Below are positions 1-8,450 of a stretch of 41,425 nucleotides of DNA, piece by piece; position 1 is the first letter of the stretch; the number at the start of each line of letters is the position of its first letter. This DNA is from an uncultured Christensenella sp. (GTDB taxonomy: Bacteria; Bacillota; Clostridia; Christensenellales; CAG-917): positions 1 to 41,425 of the forward strand of contig CAJTYG010000012.1 in the NCBI GenBank assembly GCA_910584155.1. Reading direction: 5' to 3'. The notes beneath the pieces were generated by a model. That model saw nothing but the letters and a program-made list of their open reading frames with translations. It was not told the DNA's origin and ran no database searches. A program made the translations under genes and the position numbers.

Positions 1-60
1 ACTCAATTTAGCGCTCGCCTTGCGAGCGCTTGTTCTAAGCTTCGCAATGAGTGTTGGAAT
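1..60. repeat. partial copy of intergenic hairpin-mosaic repeat
   Basis: This stretch contains the palindrome GCGCTCGC-CTT-GCGAGCGC followed by the AAGCTTCGCAATGAG module. It is almost identical to 16803-16855 and similar to 4066-4111, so it is a fragment of the same dispersed element, cut by the window edge. No gene is visible in it. Confidence 0.75.
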
Positions 61-119
61 AATCAAAAAAATTTCCAAATTTCGAAATTCTAAACGATTA
101 AATTACAAGATTTTCTTAG

Positions 120-150
120 AAAAAATAAGCCTTTTTCGGCTTATTTTTTT
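120..150 (-). terminator. terminator of the acyl-CoA synthetase gene
   Basis: Read on the minus strand, AATAAGCC and GGCTTATT pair around a five-base A-rich loop and are followed by a run of T. The stop codon TAA of the acyl-CoA synthetase lies in the 5' arm, so the stop and the terminator overlap. Confidence 0.8.
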
Positions 151-1829
151 CTCAACTCCGTACGTCTTATCTTGCCCGAAATTGTCTTGGGTAATTCGGC
201 AACAAAATCGATTATTCGTGGATATTTGTAGGGCGCAGTCGCATTTTTGACATAAATCTGCAATTCACGCTTAAGCTCGTCGCTGCCCTCATAGCCCTTT
301 GCAAGCACTATAGTTGCCTTGACTACCTGCCCTCTTACGGGGTCGGGCTCGCCTGTCACGGCACATTCAAGCACGGCGGGGTGCTCCATAAGCACGCTTT
401 CAATTTCAAACGGACCTATGCGGTAGCCGCTTGACTTTATTATATCATCGGTGCGCCCCACAAAAAACAGGTAGCCGTCCTCGTCACGCCATGCGACGTC
501 GCCCGTATGATATAGCCCGTCGTGCACTGTGCGTGCGGTTTCCTCCGCATTGCGGTAGTATTCGCTAAACAAGCCGTAGGGCTTGCCCTTGCTTATATCT
601 ATGCAGATTTCGCCTGCGGTGCCGACTTCCACCTCTCTGCCGTCGCTGTCGCACAGCAGCACGTTGTAAATCGGCGTAGGCTTGCCCATACTGCCCGATT
701 TGGGCGTACTGCCCTTTAAGTTCGCTACGGTGAGAGTGGTTTCGGTCTGCCCGAAGCCTTCCATTATGCCGAGCCCCGTCGTTTCCTTAAGCTTGTTGTA
801 CACCTCGGGATTGAGCGCCTCGCCTGCCGTTGTGATATACTTAAGGCTGCTTAAATCGTGCTTGCTCAAATCCGCCTTTATCATAAAGCGATATATCGTG
901 GGCGGTGCGCAAAACGTCGTTATGCGGTGCTTTGCTATCATATCAAGCAGCTTATCCTGATCGAATCTGTCAAAGTCGTAGGTGAATACGCAGGCGCCGC
1001 ACAGCCACTGTCCGTACAGCTTGCCCCATACCGCTTTGCCCCAACCTGTTTCGGCAACGGTGAAATGTACGCCGTCCTTTTCCACGCAGTGCCACCACTT
1101 TGCAGTGACAAAATGCGCAAGCGAATAGGTGTGCTCGTGAGAAGCTATTTTGGGATACGCCGTTGTGCCCGACGTGAAATACATCAGCATCGGCTCGTCA
1201 CGCATGGGCGCACTGCCGTCCGTAGGTCTGGAATATACGTCGCTGTAATTTTCATATTCGCAAAAATCAGTCCAACCGCAATCGAGCGTGTTTAGCCGCT
1301 CTTCGCTCGCACCACTGCGCAAGCCTCTGTGCGTGCCGTCTACGACTATCTTTATCTCGACGTCGGTGCACTTGCGGGCGGCGTGTTCAGCCTCCTCAAG
1401 CACTCCGCCGTACGCCGTGCAGATGATTGCCTTTACGCCTGCGGCGTTAAATCTGTATACGAAATCCTTTTCCTTGAGCTGATCGGTGGCGGGTATGACG
1501 ATTGCGCCAAGCTTGTGCAATGCCGTAATTATAGGCCAAAACTCCCAGTGGCGGCGCAGTACGAGCATAACTCTGTCGCCCTTTCGCACCCCCTCGGCGA
1601 TGAGATAGTTGCATATCTTTGCGCTTAGCCTCATCATATCGCCAAAAGTGAAAATGCGCTCTTCCGTGTCGCTCGCCCATATCATCGCACGGCGGTTCGG
1701 CTCAAGCTTTCCAAAGCCGTCCACTACGTCAAAACCGAAATTGTACGTTTCGGGTGCGTGAAAATCTATTGCGGCAAGCGTGCCGTCCTCATTGAGTTTT
1801 TCCGTCAAAAACCGCTGATATAATTCCAT
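141..1829 (-). CDS. AMP-forming acyl-CoA synthetase (medium-chain/acetyl-CoA synthetase-like)
   Basis: An adenylate-forming ligase of 562 residues that would activate a carboxylic acid with ATP and couple it to CoA in the cytoplasm. The phosphate-binding motif TSGTTAYPK is at about 219-227, a GFGQTETT motif follows, the hinge region with YHTGDVAWRDEDGY and GRTDDIIKSSGYRIGP is at about 435-475, and the catalytic lysine motif SGKIRR is at the C-terminus. The start is placed at 1829 because AGAGG lies six bases upstream and homologous sequence begins there; an in-frame ATG at 1868 has no such site. It lies 87 bases downstream of PEPCK on the same strand, with a hairpin between them. The family is certain; whether the substrate is acetate, propionate or a medium-chain acid is not visible. 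Confidence 0.9.
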   Translation of the reverse strand: MELYQRFLTEKLNEDGTLAAIDFHAPETYNFGFDVVDGFGKLEPNRRAMIWASDTEERIFTFGDMMRLSAKICNYLIAEGVRKGDRVMLVLRRHWEFWPIITALHKLGAIVIPATDQLKEKDFVYRFNAAGVKAIICTAYGGVLEEAEHAARKCTDVEIKIVVDGTHRGLRSGASEERLNTLDCGWTDFCEYENYSDVYSRPTDGSAPMRDEPMLMYFTSGTTAYPKIASHEHTYSLAHFVTAKWWHCVEKDGVHFTVAETGWGKAVWGKLYGQWLCGACVFTYDFDRFDQDKLLDMIAKHRITTFCAPPTIYRFMIKADLSKHDLSSLKYITTAGEALNPEVYNKLKETTGLGIMEGFGQTETTLTVANLKGSTPKSGSMGKPTPIYNVLLCDSDGREVEVGTAGEICIDISKGKPYGLFSEYYRNAEETARTVHDGLYHTGDVAWRDEDGYLFFVGRTDDIIKSSGYRIGPFEIESVLMEHPAVLECAVTGEPDPVRGQVVKATIVLAKGYEGSDELKRELQIYVKNATAPYKYPRIIDFVAELPKTISGKIRRTELRKK

Positions 1830-1861
1830 AAAACCTCTATTTATGCCCCATTTTACAACAA

Positions 1862-1892
1862 GCCTCACTCCCGCAAATTGCAGAAGTGAGGC
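1862..1892 (-). other. intercistronic hairpin between PEPCK and acyl-CoA synthetase
   Basis: GCCTCACT and AGTGAGGC form a perfect 8-bp stem with a 15-base loop. On the minus strand it is followed by TTGTTGTAAA rather than a clean U-run. It may be an mRNA processing or stabilising hairpin, or a weak terminator; the sequence does not decide. Confidence 0.5.
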
Positions 1893-1916
1893 GGCTGTTT
1901 TTTCAGTAAATGCAGC

Positions 1917-3689
1917 TTATTTGTTTAAGTTTGCCTTTAGTGTATCAAGCTGCGCTCTCAGCTCCTTGGGCAGCTTGTCGCCGAATTTTGCATAGAATTC
2001 CTCTATGCCCTCTGCGTCCTGCAACCAAAGCTCTTTGTCGACTGTAAGCAGGTTTGCGATGTCCGCCTCGGTCATATCAAGCCCCTCGATGTTGATGTCC
2101 GCAGGATCGGGCACGTAGCCGATAGGCGTTTCCACTGCCTTTGCGGTGCCCTCTGTGCGGCGTATGATCCAGTCGAGCACTCTCAAGTTGTCGCCGAAGC
2201 CCGGCCACAGGAAGTGACCTTCGTCATCCGTCCTGAACCAGTTGACGTTGAATATCTTGGGGCGCTTCTCCGCCTTTGTGCCCATCTCCACCCAATGGGC
2301 AAAGTAGTCCGCCATATTGTAGCCGCAGAAAGGAAGCATTGCCATAGGATCACGTCTTACTACGCCCACTGCGCCGCTTGCCGCTGCCGTGGTCTCGGAT
2401 GCCATGATAGAGCCTACAAACACGCCGTGATTCCAATCTCTTGCCTCGTATACGAGCGGAGCCGTCTTTGCACGTCTGCCGCCAAATACGATAGCGTCGA
2501 GCGGAACGCCCTGCGGGTTTTCAAACTCGTCAGACAGACACGGACAGTTGATTGCGGGCGCTGTAAATCTCGAATTCGGGTGAGCGCCCTTTATGCCCTC
2601 CGCCTGCTCCTTCTCGCCCCAAGGACGGTTTTGCCAATCCATTGCGTGCTTGGGCGGATTTTTGTCAAGACCTTCCCACCATACGGTGTTGTTTTCAAGG
2701 TTGTGGCATACGTTTGTAAATATCGTGTTCTTTCTCGTAGAAGCAAGTGCGTTGGGGTTTGACTTTACGTTTGTGCCCGGCGCAACGCCAAAGAAACCGT
2801 TTTCGGGGTTTATCGCATAAAGCCTGCCGTCTGCGCCTACTCTTATCCACGCAATGTCGTCGCCGACGGTGTGGACCTTGTAACCCTTCTTTGCAAACTC
2901 CTCCGGCGGAATGAGCATTGCAAGGTTTGTCTTGCCGCATGCCGACGGGAATGCCGCCGCAATGTACTTCGTCTCGCCGTTGGGCTTTTCAAGACCGAGT
3001 ATGAGCATATGCTCCGCCATCCAGCCCTCGTGCCAGCCCTGATAGGATGCTATACGCAGTGCGAAGCACTTTTTGCCGAGCAGTACGTTGCCGCCGTATG
3101 CCGAGTTGACAGACATTATTGTGTTGTCCTCGGGGAACTGACAGATATATCTCTTTTCGGCGTCGACCTCCGCCTTCGAGTGCAGACCTCTCACAAAATC
3201 GTCGCTCGTGCCAAGCTGATCGAGCACCTTTTGACCCACTCTCGTCATGATAGCCATATTGAGCACGACATAAATGGAATCCGTCAGCTCAATGCCTATC
3301 TTTGAAAACGGCGAGCCCACTGCGCCCATCGAATAGGGAATGACGTACATCGTCCTGCCCTTCATTGCGCCTTTGTAAATTTCCTTGAGCATTGCATATG
3401 CTTCGTCCTTTTGCATCCAGTTGTTGGTGGGACCTGCGGTCTCCTTCTTCTCTGTGCAAATGAACGTGCGCCCCTCTACACGTGCGACGTCGTTGGGAAG
3501 CGTACGGTGTAAATAGCAGCCCGGCAAAAGCTCCTGATTGAGCTTTATCATCTCGCCCGTCGAGACCGCCTCCGCACGCAGCGCTTCAAGCTGCGCCTCG
3601 CTGCCGTCGATCACTACAACTTTTTCGGGTTGACAAAGAGCAACGCTTTCGTCTACAAATTTTTCAACACCTTTGCTGAGAAATGGCAT
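1917..3689 (-). CDS. pckG: phosphoenolpyruvate carboxykinase (GTP)
   Basis: Cytoplasmic enzyme interconverting oxaloacetate + GTP and PEP + CO2 + GDP. The 590-residue length fits the GTP-dependent family (the ATP family is shorter, about 530). The P-loop with its characteristic cysteine, PSACGKTNLAML, is at about 248-259, preceded by the conserved segment SYQGWHEGWMAEHML and followed by VGDDIAW, and NVNWFR is near residue 450. The start has a strong GGAGGTAAT site. With fumarase and malic enzyme elsewhere in the window it forms a C4-acid to PEP/pyruvate node, and PEP is a substrate of the DAHP synthase in the aromatic operon. A -10 candidate TATAAT is at 3754-3759; its -35 box is weak. Confidence 0.96.
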   Translation of the reverse strand: MPFLSKGVEKFVDESVALCQPEKVVVIDGSEAQLEALRAEAVSTGEMIKLNQELLPGCYLHRTLPNDVARVEGRTFICTEKKETAGPTNNWMQKDEAYAMLKEIYKGAMKGRTMYVIPYSMGAVGSPFSKIGIELTDSIYVVLNMAIMTRVGQKVLDQLGTSDDFVRGLHSKAEVDAEKRYICQFPEDNTIMSVNSAYGGNVLLGKKCFALRIASYQGWHEGWMAEHMLILGLEKPNGETKYIAAAFPSACGKTNLAMLIPPEEFAKKGYKVHTVGDDIAWIRVGADGRLYAINPENGFFGVAPGTNVKSNPNALASTRKNTIFTNVCHNLENNTVWWEGLDKNPPKHAMDWQNRPWGEKEQAEGIKGAHPNSRFTAPAINCPCLSDEFENPQGVPLDAIVFGGRRAKTAPLVYEARDWNHGVFVGSIMASETTAAASGAVGVVRRDPMAMLPFCGYNMADYFAHWVEMGTKAEKRPKIFNVNWFRTDDEGHFLWPGFGDNLRVLDWIIRRTEGTAKAVETPIGYVPDPADINIEGLDMTEADIANLLTVDKELWLQDAEGIEEFYAKFGDKLPKELRAQLDTLKANLNK

Positions 3690-3861
3690 TTAGATTACCT
3701 CCATAAGTGCATAAGCACAAAATTATTTTTAGTTTTTAATAGCTATAAAGTATATTATACTCTATTTGCCATACGCCTAAAATGATACAATAATCGCCGC
3801 CCGATGTCAATAAGATTTAAGATATAATGAGTGTTCGTTGTACACTTTAAATTATACGCCC

Positions 3862-4306
3862 ACCCCTTCCCTTCGGGCTTTCCCCTCCCGCAAGAATGAG
3901 GATGCGTGCGGTAGCTCGCTCTTTCTCTACATATATTTTGCGTTGCTTGTGGGCAGGGGAATTCGGCGTGCGCACATTAAGTATCGTCCTCTTGTTATGC
4001 CACTTGTTTGTGGGCGAAAGCAACACAGCCCACAAACTGCGTACTTTTGTCTGGTGCGCAGCACTCACTTTGGCGCTCGCCCTGCGAGCGCTTATTCTAA
4101 GCTTCGCAATGAGTACACATTACACCCCGCTTTGTTTGTGCTAAGCTTCGCAAAGAGTGTGCGTTATGGCAATCCCCTCACCGCCTCATCACACGGGGTG
4201 TGAATTCGGCAGAGCTCCCCTTACTAAGGGGAGCCATAATAGGGATAGGCGGGCTCGTAAAATGAGTGTACGTTCTGGATTGCTTCGGCATAGCCTCGCA
4301 ATGACG
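3862..4306. repeat. hairpin-mosaic repeat, copy A, left part
   Basis: Same modules in the same order as copy B (16598-17006): a CCC-TTC-GGG mini-hairpin (3869-3877), a GATGCGTGCGGTAGCTCGC segment (about 3900-3940), hairpin TTTGTGGGC/GCCCACAAA (4007-4036), palindrome GCGCTCGC/GCGAGCGC (about 4070-4090), hairpin TCACAC/GTGTGA (4189-4203), hairpin GCTCCCCTT/AAGGGGAGC (4214-4234), and the ATTGCTTCGGC..GCAATGACG module (4275-4306). Several stems differ from copy B in sequence but still pair. No convincing gene lies here. Confidence 0.8.
4275..4306 (+). repeat. GATTGCTTCGGC..CTCGCAATGACG repeat, copy 1
   Basis: A 32-base module, itself a dyad (ATTGC..GGC..GCC..GCAAT), repeated in the same orientation at 4594-4625, 5438-5469 and 16974-17006. 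Similar CATTGCGAG..GAAGCAATCC dyads are dispersed in many bacterial genomes; their function is unknown. Confidence 0.85.
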
Positions 4307-4434
4307 TGCGAGAAAATCGGCGTCTTTGGCTTGCGATTGCTTGCAGTTTTTGTCTTTTCCTTGAAAGAAAAGTGTCACATAATGACTGATAATGTATCCC
4401 TATAGCATTTATGCAAGCAATCGGTCGTTCTGAC

Positions 4435-4546
4435 TTGATTTTCTCGCTGCTACCGCACAAGCTAAAACTGCGCTACACACTTTCTCGTAAATGGCTTTTG
4501 GTCATCTCGTTCAATTTACATTCGCTTGTTTTATCTTGTTTGGTGG
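4435..4546 (+). repeat. left arm of a 112-bp inverted repeat
   Basis: Reverse-complement match, roughly 85-90% by eye, to 5815-5926. Both arms share the segments CCGCACAAGCTAAAACT, TCTCGTAAATGG and CATTCGCTTGTTTTATCTTG. The arms enclose about 1.27 kb that contains the DUF4364 gene. Confidence 0.8.
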
Positions 4547-4593
4547 CACACTTTGTGTGCTTTTTCATCTATGCTTCGCAAAGAGGTTGCGTT

Positions 4594-4625
4594 CTGGATT
4601 GCTTCGGCATAGCCTCGCAATGACG
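4594..4625 (+). repeat. GATTGCTTCGGC..CTCGCAATGACG repeat, copy 2
   Basis: Identical by eye over its length to copy 1 at 4275-4306, including the preceding GTTCTGG. It lies between the left arm of the 112-bp inverted repeat and the DUF4364 gene. Confidence 0.85.
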
Positions 4626-4858
4626 AATATAAAATGCCTCGCAACGAGTGTGCTTTTTTGTGCTCTCTTGTGTCTTAAGGCAAATCAAAACACAATCGGT
4701 TGTTATTCGACTTATTTTTGCACTTTTCGCTTGTCATACTTCCCGCTTCGCTGTAATATAAAAATTCGCAGGCACTTTTGCATATGGCGATATTACGTTT
4801 TTCTTCGCAAGCTTCAAAATGCGCACGTTTGCTTGCTATCAACCTTTGGGGATAAGGT
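4626..4858. other. unassigned region upstream of the DUF4364 gene
   Basis: About 230 bases with no recognised gene, hairpin module or clear promoter. It contains a degenerate CCTCGCAACGAGTG fragment of the dispersed repeat near 4639. An open frame crossing it (4491-5084) has no family resemblance and is rejected as a gene. Confidence 0.4.
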
Positions 4859-5398
4859 ATGTCGGACGAAAGAAGTACAGCTAAATCAAAACTCGACAGT
4901 AAAGAGCAAAAGCTCATTATCCTTTTCGTGTTCGACAAAATGGCAATTCCGCTTTCTGAGGCGACCATACTCGATATGTGCACATCCGACAACGATTGGC
5001 TCACTTATATGGAATGTAAGCAGTATCTCGCCGAGCTTTTGGACACCAACCTGCTTTACCGTGTACCAAAGGCAAATACGCTAAACCTCACTCAGGACGG
5101 CGTCACCTGCCTCAGCCTGTTTTATATGCGTATTCCCTCGTCTATAAGAGAGGAAATCGCTGCCTACGTGCGTGAAAACCGCATGCGCTTCAGAAAAAAG
5201 CAGGAGTATTTTTGCGACTACTCAAAAAATGCGGACGGCACCTATACCGTGCTTATGCGTATCGACAACAGCGCAGGTGCGCTTATGGAATTGAAATTGG
5301 TGGTTGCAAACCGTCAGCGTGCAATGTATATATATAAAAACTGGCTTGACAAAGCTGCAAGCGTATACACTTTGCTTCAGGAAAATTTGGTGGAATAA
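4859..5398 (+). CDS. DUF4364 family protein (winged-helix-like)
   Basis: A 179-residue cytoplasmic protein resembling the DUF4364 family typical of Clostridia. The N-terminal half (SKEQKLIILFVFDKMAIPLSEATI, described here only by position 14-38, then a YMECKQYLAELLDTNLL segment) looks like a winged helix-turn-helix fold, suggesting a regulator. The C-terminal half is a beta-rich domain. GGGGA and AAGG lie 4-12 bases before the ATG. It is embedded between direct copies of the GATTGCTTCGGC repeat (4594-4625 and 5438-5469) and inside a 112-bp inverted repeat, so it sits in a rearranged or inserted segment of the hairpin mosaic. No ligand or target can be inferred. Confidence 0.8.
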   Translation: MSDERSTAKSKLDSKEQKLIILFVFDKMAIPLSEATILDMCTSDNDWLTYMECKQYLAELLDTNLLYRVPKANTLNLTQDGVTCLSLFYMRIPSSIREEIAAYVRENRMRFRKKQEYFCDYSKNADGTYTVLMRIDNSAGALMELKLVVANRQRAMYIYKNWLDKAASVYTLLQENLVE

Positions 5399-5437
5399 AG
5401 ATAAAAATTTTAATATAAAGTTTTTTTTGTGAGGTAG

Positions 5438-5469
5438 CTGGATTGCTTCGGCAACGCCTCGCAATGACG
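5438..5469 (+). repeat. GATTGCTTCGGC..CTCGCAATGACG repeat, copy 3
   Basis: Third local copy, with AACG in place of ATAG in the centre. It lies 40 bases after the DUF4364 stop and directly before the right part of the hairpin mosaic, which is the position the single copy has in copy B. Confidence 0.85.
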
Positions 5470-5508
5470 GCTAGAATAAGCTTTAAAACAACTGATTATA
5501 TAAATTTC

Positions 5509-5784
5509 GCAAAAGCGGGAATTGACTTCCCGCTTTTGCACCTTATGCAAAATCAGTCATTGATTTTGCAGACGTTTGCGCTTTAAGATAAAATTGGCAC
5601 GTTTAGCACGACAACGCTTATACATAAGCATTGTCTTTGCTTAGTTTGATTTTATCTTTTCTACCGCACACGTCATCGTTTGCTATTATATCAATCTGTC
5701 GTATTAAACAAACAATATTTCGCACGATGTCGTGTTTGGTGTTTTTGCGTGCCGAGTGTAACGAGGCGTAACACTCGGCGCAAA
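5509..5784. repeat. hairpin-mosaic repeat, copy A, right part
   Basis: Contains a perfect 13-bp stem GCAAAAGCGGGAA/TTCCCGCTTTTGC (5509-5539), a variable 9-bp stem GCAAAATCA/TGATTTTGC (5547-5569), the constant segment AGACGTTTGCGCTT, and a terminal stem GCCGAGTG/CACTCGGC (5751-5779). The order matches 17042-17171 of copy B. Between the stems it is longer than copy B and includes a short fragment (about 5646-5670) resembling the left inverted-repeat arm. Confidence 0.8.
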
Positions 5785-5814
5785 TTTATTTTTTCCATAT
5801 GCCCGTAAGGGCAC

Positions 5815-5926
5815 CCACCAAACAAGATAAAACAAGCGAATGTAAATTGTACGAGATGACCGACACCATTTACGAGATAGTGTGTAGCGTAGTTTTAGCT
5901 TGTGCGGTTAGTGAAAATAAAATCAA
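5815..5926 (-). repeat. right arm of a 112-bp inverted repeat
   Basis: Reverse complement of 4435-4546 with scattered substitutions. It is followed by a further imperfect dyad (TTTGGCAA..TGCCAAA, about 5934-5973) just after the end of the nitroreductase gene. Confidence 0.8.
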
Positions 5927-5986
5927 GCTTAGGCTTTGGCAATGCTTGCAAGCAAGCGTTGCTATGCCAAAAGCGCTGATTTTATT

Positions 5987-6652
5987 TTAATTCCATTCAA
6001 AGTTTTCTTTCCCTGCGCCTATTTCAAAATGATAGCGGGCGATACCTAAATCTACCTTTACAAAAAAGCCTCTGCCTGTCTTTGCAAATACTCGCCGTCC
6101 GTTGCAGGAAAATTTAAACTTCTGCTGATTTAGCGCAGTGGGCGCAAGCAATGCGCATTCCACGCCGTCGGCAAACCACCTCGGCACATTCTGCACGTTT
6201 TCCGTTACGTCGTCAAATTTTTTGCTTTTGTGCGGCTTGCCTTGATTTGCGCCGTAGCCTATCGCTATCACAAGCGCAAGCTTTTCGTCCTTTGCGACGT
6301 TAAAAGCGTTTTTTACCTTTGTATACGAAGCCCCAACCCAGCAGGTGTTGAGCCCGAGCGTCTGCGCAAACAGCGCTATCTTTTCGCCGAAATATCCGCA
6401 TTTTTCGTCAAGATCGGCGCTCTTTTTGCCGACAAGCGCAATATAGTTTTTTACGCCCGAAAACTTGCCGTAATGCGCCATAAGACAATCGAATGCCTTG
6501 GGCTCGTCAAGCACAAGCTGAATGTTGAGCTTGCCGTCCCTGTTGCACCTTGCAATGAGCTCTTTAAGCTGTGCCCTGACCTCGCCCTCGATGGGCTTAT
6601 CAAGATAGCTGCGCACAGAGTGTCTTTGCTTCACCGCCTCTGCTTCTGTCAT
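5987..6652 (-). CDS. nitroreductase family protein (TM1586-like)
   Basis: A 221-residue flavin-dependent oxidoreductase candidate of the nitroreductase fold. It opens with QRHSVRSYLDKPI, the usual FMN-contacting R-S-R/Y segment, and has the GLNTCWVGASY motif in the middle. The overall pattern, with two half-domains, resembles the TM1586 subfamily. The start at 6652 is preferred because AGAGGTGATT directly precedes it; an upstream in-frame ATG at 6700 has no such site. It is the last gene of the aromatic operon, 10 bases after aroQ. A role in aromatic metabolism is suggested only by position; no substrate can be named. Confidence 0.82.
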   Translation of the reverse strand: MTEAEAVKQRHSVRSYLDKPIEGEVRAQLKELIARCNRDGKLNIQLVLDEPKAFDCLMAHYGKFSGVKNYIALVGKKSADLDEKCGYFGEKIALFAQTLGLNTCWVGASYTKVKNAFNVAKDEKLALVIAIGYGANQGKPHKSKKFDDVTENVQNVPRWFADGVECALLAPTALNQQKFKFSCNGRRVFAKTGRGFFVKVDLGIARYHFEIGAGKENFEWN

Positions 6653-6662
6653 AATCACCTCT

Positions 6663-7085
6663 CTATTTAAAGAATTCAAGCGCTTCCCTGTAGCCGTCAA
6701 AGCCCTTGCCGCAAACCGTCTTTTTTGCGACCTCGGATATATACGACACGTGCCGATATTCCTCTCGCTGATATATATCCGTCAAATGCACCTCGACGGC
6801 GGGAATATCCACCGCCTTCAGGGCGTCAAGTATAGCAATCGACGTGTGCGTGTACGCCCCCGCATTGATGACTATGCCGTCATATTTCTTGTAAGCGCTC
6901 TGTATAAGGTCAACTATCCGTCCCTCGTGATTGGATTGCACGACGGTGACCTTCAGTCCCATTTGTCCGGCATTTGATTTTATAAATTTCACAAGCTCCG
7001 CATAGGTTTTGCTGCCGTATTTGTCAGGCTCTCTTATGCCGAGCATATTTAAATTTACGCCGTTTATCACCAAAATTTTTTTCAT
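6663..7085 (-). CDS. aroQ: type II 3-dehydroquinate dehydratase
   Basis: Removes water from 3-dehydroquinate to give 3-dehydroshikimate, step 3 of the shikimate pathway; the type II enzyme is normally a cytoplasmic dodecamer. The 140-residue length is typical. The catalytic tyrosine is Tyr23 in KYGSKTY. NAGAYTH (75-81) and VEVHLTDIYQREEYRH (97-112) carry the substrate-binding and catalytic residues. The usual GPNLN motif reads GVNLN here. A GAGGG site precedes the ATG. It is 120 bases after the aroE/K fusion, the widest gap in the operon, and that gap holds a CCGCAAA/TTTGCGG hairpin at 7118-7147. Confidence 0.95.
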   Translation of the reverse strand: MKKILVINGVNLNMLGIREPDKYGSKTYAELVKFIKSNAGQMGLKVTVVQSNHEGRIVDLIQSAYKKYDGIVINAGAYTHTSIAILDALKAVDIPAVEVHLTDIYQREEYRHVSYISEVAKKTVCGKGFDGYREALEFFK

Positions 7086-7205
7086 TTTGCCCTCGCCGAA
7101 ATGATATTGTACATTGCTTTATCCGCAAAAATTTTCTATTTGCGGAAGCGCATTATTTTCCGATTATTTTACGTAAATCGCACTTTATCCGCTTAAATGT
7201 GCGCT

Positions 7206-8447
7206 TTATCTGCCGTTTTCGCCGTTTTTGAAAATATCTGCGATGGCTTTTGCCGCCGCCTCGACGGTAGCGTCGTTTTTTATGACAAAATGCGCACTCG
7301 CAAGATATTTGGACTTGCGGCTTTCATATAACGTCCTTGCGCCCAACCTGTCTTTAGTGAGAGGTCTGCCCGATATTTCAAGCTCGTCGACATTGCGCTC
7401 TATCAAAAAGACATCGCCGTTGCATCTCATAAAAAAGACGTTTTTTTCGTTTAATATCGCTCCGCCGCCCGTGGATATCACTGCGCCCTGCTTCAAGCAT
7501 ACTCTCTCGACGGTTTCACTCTCAAGCTGTCTGAAATGCGCTTCGCCGTACTCTGAAAATATCTGAGGTATGGACATTCCCGCCGCCCTTTCTATCTCGC
7601 TGTCGGTGTCCACAAACGGTCTGCCGAGCAGCCTTGCCACCGTTTTGCCTATTGCGCTTTTGCCTGCGCCCGACATACCCGTAAGCACGATATTTTTGCG
7701 TGATTTCAAAATATCCTCAAGCACCCTGTCCGAGCTTTGCGTCTCTGCGCCGCACCCGAAAAACAGTGCGTGGGCAAGCCTTGCCTGCTCCACAAGCATT
7801 GCAAGCCCGTTTGCGCATTTTATATTTAGCTCTCTCGCCTCTTTTATCAGCAGGGTTTCAAGCGGATTGTAAATGCAGTCGAATACGCCCTCGAGCCTCT
7901 TGAATCTGCAAAGCTCTACGGGCTTTTCGTATGCGTGCGGCATCATACCGAGCGGCGTGGTGTTGATGATGACCTGCGTATTTTGAAGGTCATAGCAATT
8001 TTCATAGTTTACGCCGCCCGTCCTCGACACGACCGTGACGCTTTTTGCGCCCTCCCTCCTCAAAAGACAGCTTGCCGTCATACACGTGCCGCCGCTGCCC
8101 AAAATCATCACGTCTTTATCCTTTAAGGTGATATCCGCCTTTTTAAGGGCGTAAGCCATTCCGCCTATATCGGTGTTGTAGCCCGTAAGCTTGCCCGCCC
8201 TATTTACGACGGTGTTGACGGCACCTATCTCCGCCGCCTCGTCGGATATGACGTCGAGCATAGGAATGATATCCCTTTTGTACGGGATAGTGACGTTGTA
8301 GCCGTCGCATGTTTTGCTTTGTACAAAGCTGCTGAGCGCCCCGACGTCCTCAAGCTCTTTCACGCCGTAGTCCGTATTGCCAAACGCCCTGTGTATCTCG
8401 GGCGAAAGCGTGTGCGGCAGACTTTTTCCGACAACGCAATACTTCAC
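7206..8447 (-). CDS. aroEK: bifunctional shikimate dehydrogenase-shikimate kinase fusion
   Basis: One 413-residue polypeptide carrying steps 4 and 5 of the shikimate pathway. Residues 1-245 are AroE: NVTIPYK with catalytic Lys57, NTD with Asp93, the nucleotide loop GSGGT at 117-121 and NTTPLGMMP at 162-170. Residues 252-413 are AroK: P-loop GMSGAGKS at 257-264, DTDSE at 280-284, FRQLE at 305-309 and GGG at 327-329. There is no stop or frameshift between them. The start is GTG, three bases after the pheA stop, with its GAGGAG site inside the last codons of pheA, which suggests translational coupling. The product of the first domain is the substrate of the second, so substrate hand-over is plausible but inferred. 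Confidence 0.95.
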   Translation of the reverse strand: MKYCVVGKSLPHTLSPEIHRAFGNTDYGVKELEDVGALSSFVQSKTCDGYNVTIPYKRDIIPMLDVISDEAAEIGAVNTVVNRAGKLTGYNTDIGGMAYALKKADITLKDKDVMILGSGGTCMTASCLLRREGAKSVTVVSRTGGVNYENCYDLQNTQVIINTTPLGMMPHAYEKPVELCRFKRLEGVFDCIYNPLETLLIKEARELNIKCANGLAMLVEQARLAHALFFGCGAETQSSDRVLEDILKSRKNIVLTGMSGAGKSAIGKTVARLLGRPFVDTDSEIERAAGMSIPQIFSEYGEAHFRQLESETVERVCLKQGAVISTGGGAILNEKNVFFMRCNGDVFLIERNVDELEISGRPLTKDRLGARTLYESRKSKYLASAHFVIKNDATVEAAAKAIADIFKNGENGR

Positions 8448-8450
8448 TTT

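Noticed and set aside
4411..5084. Open frames in the repeat region, such as 4411-4623 and 4491-5084
   Set aside because: They are made of repeat modules or inverted-repeat arm, overlap the supported DUF4364 gene and have biased, unfamiliar composition.
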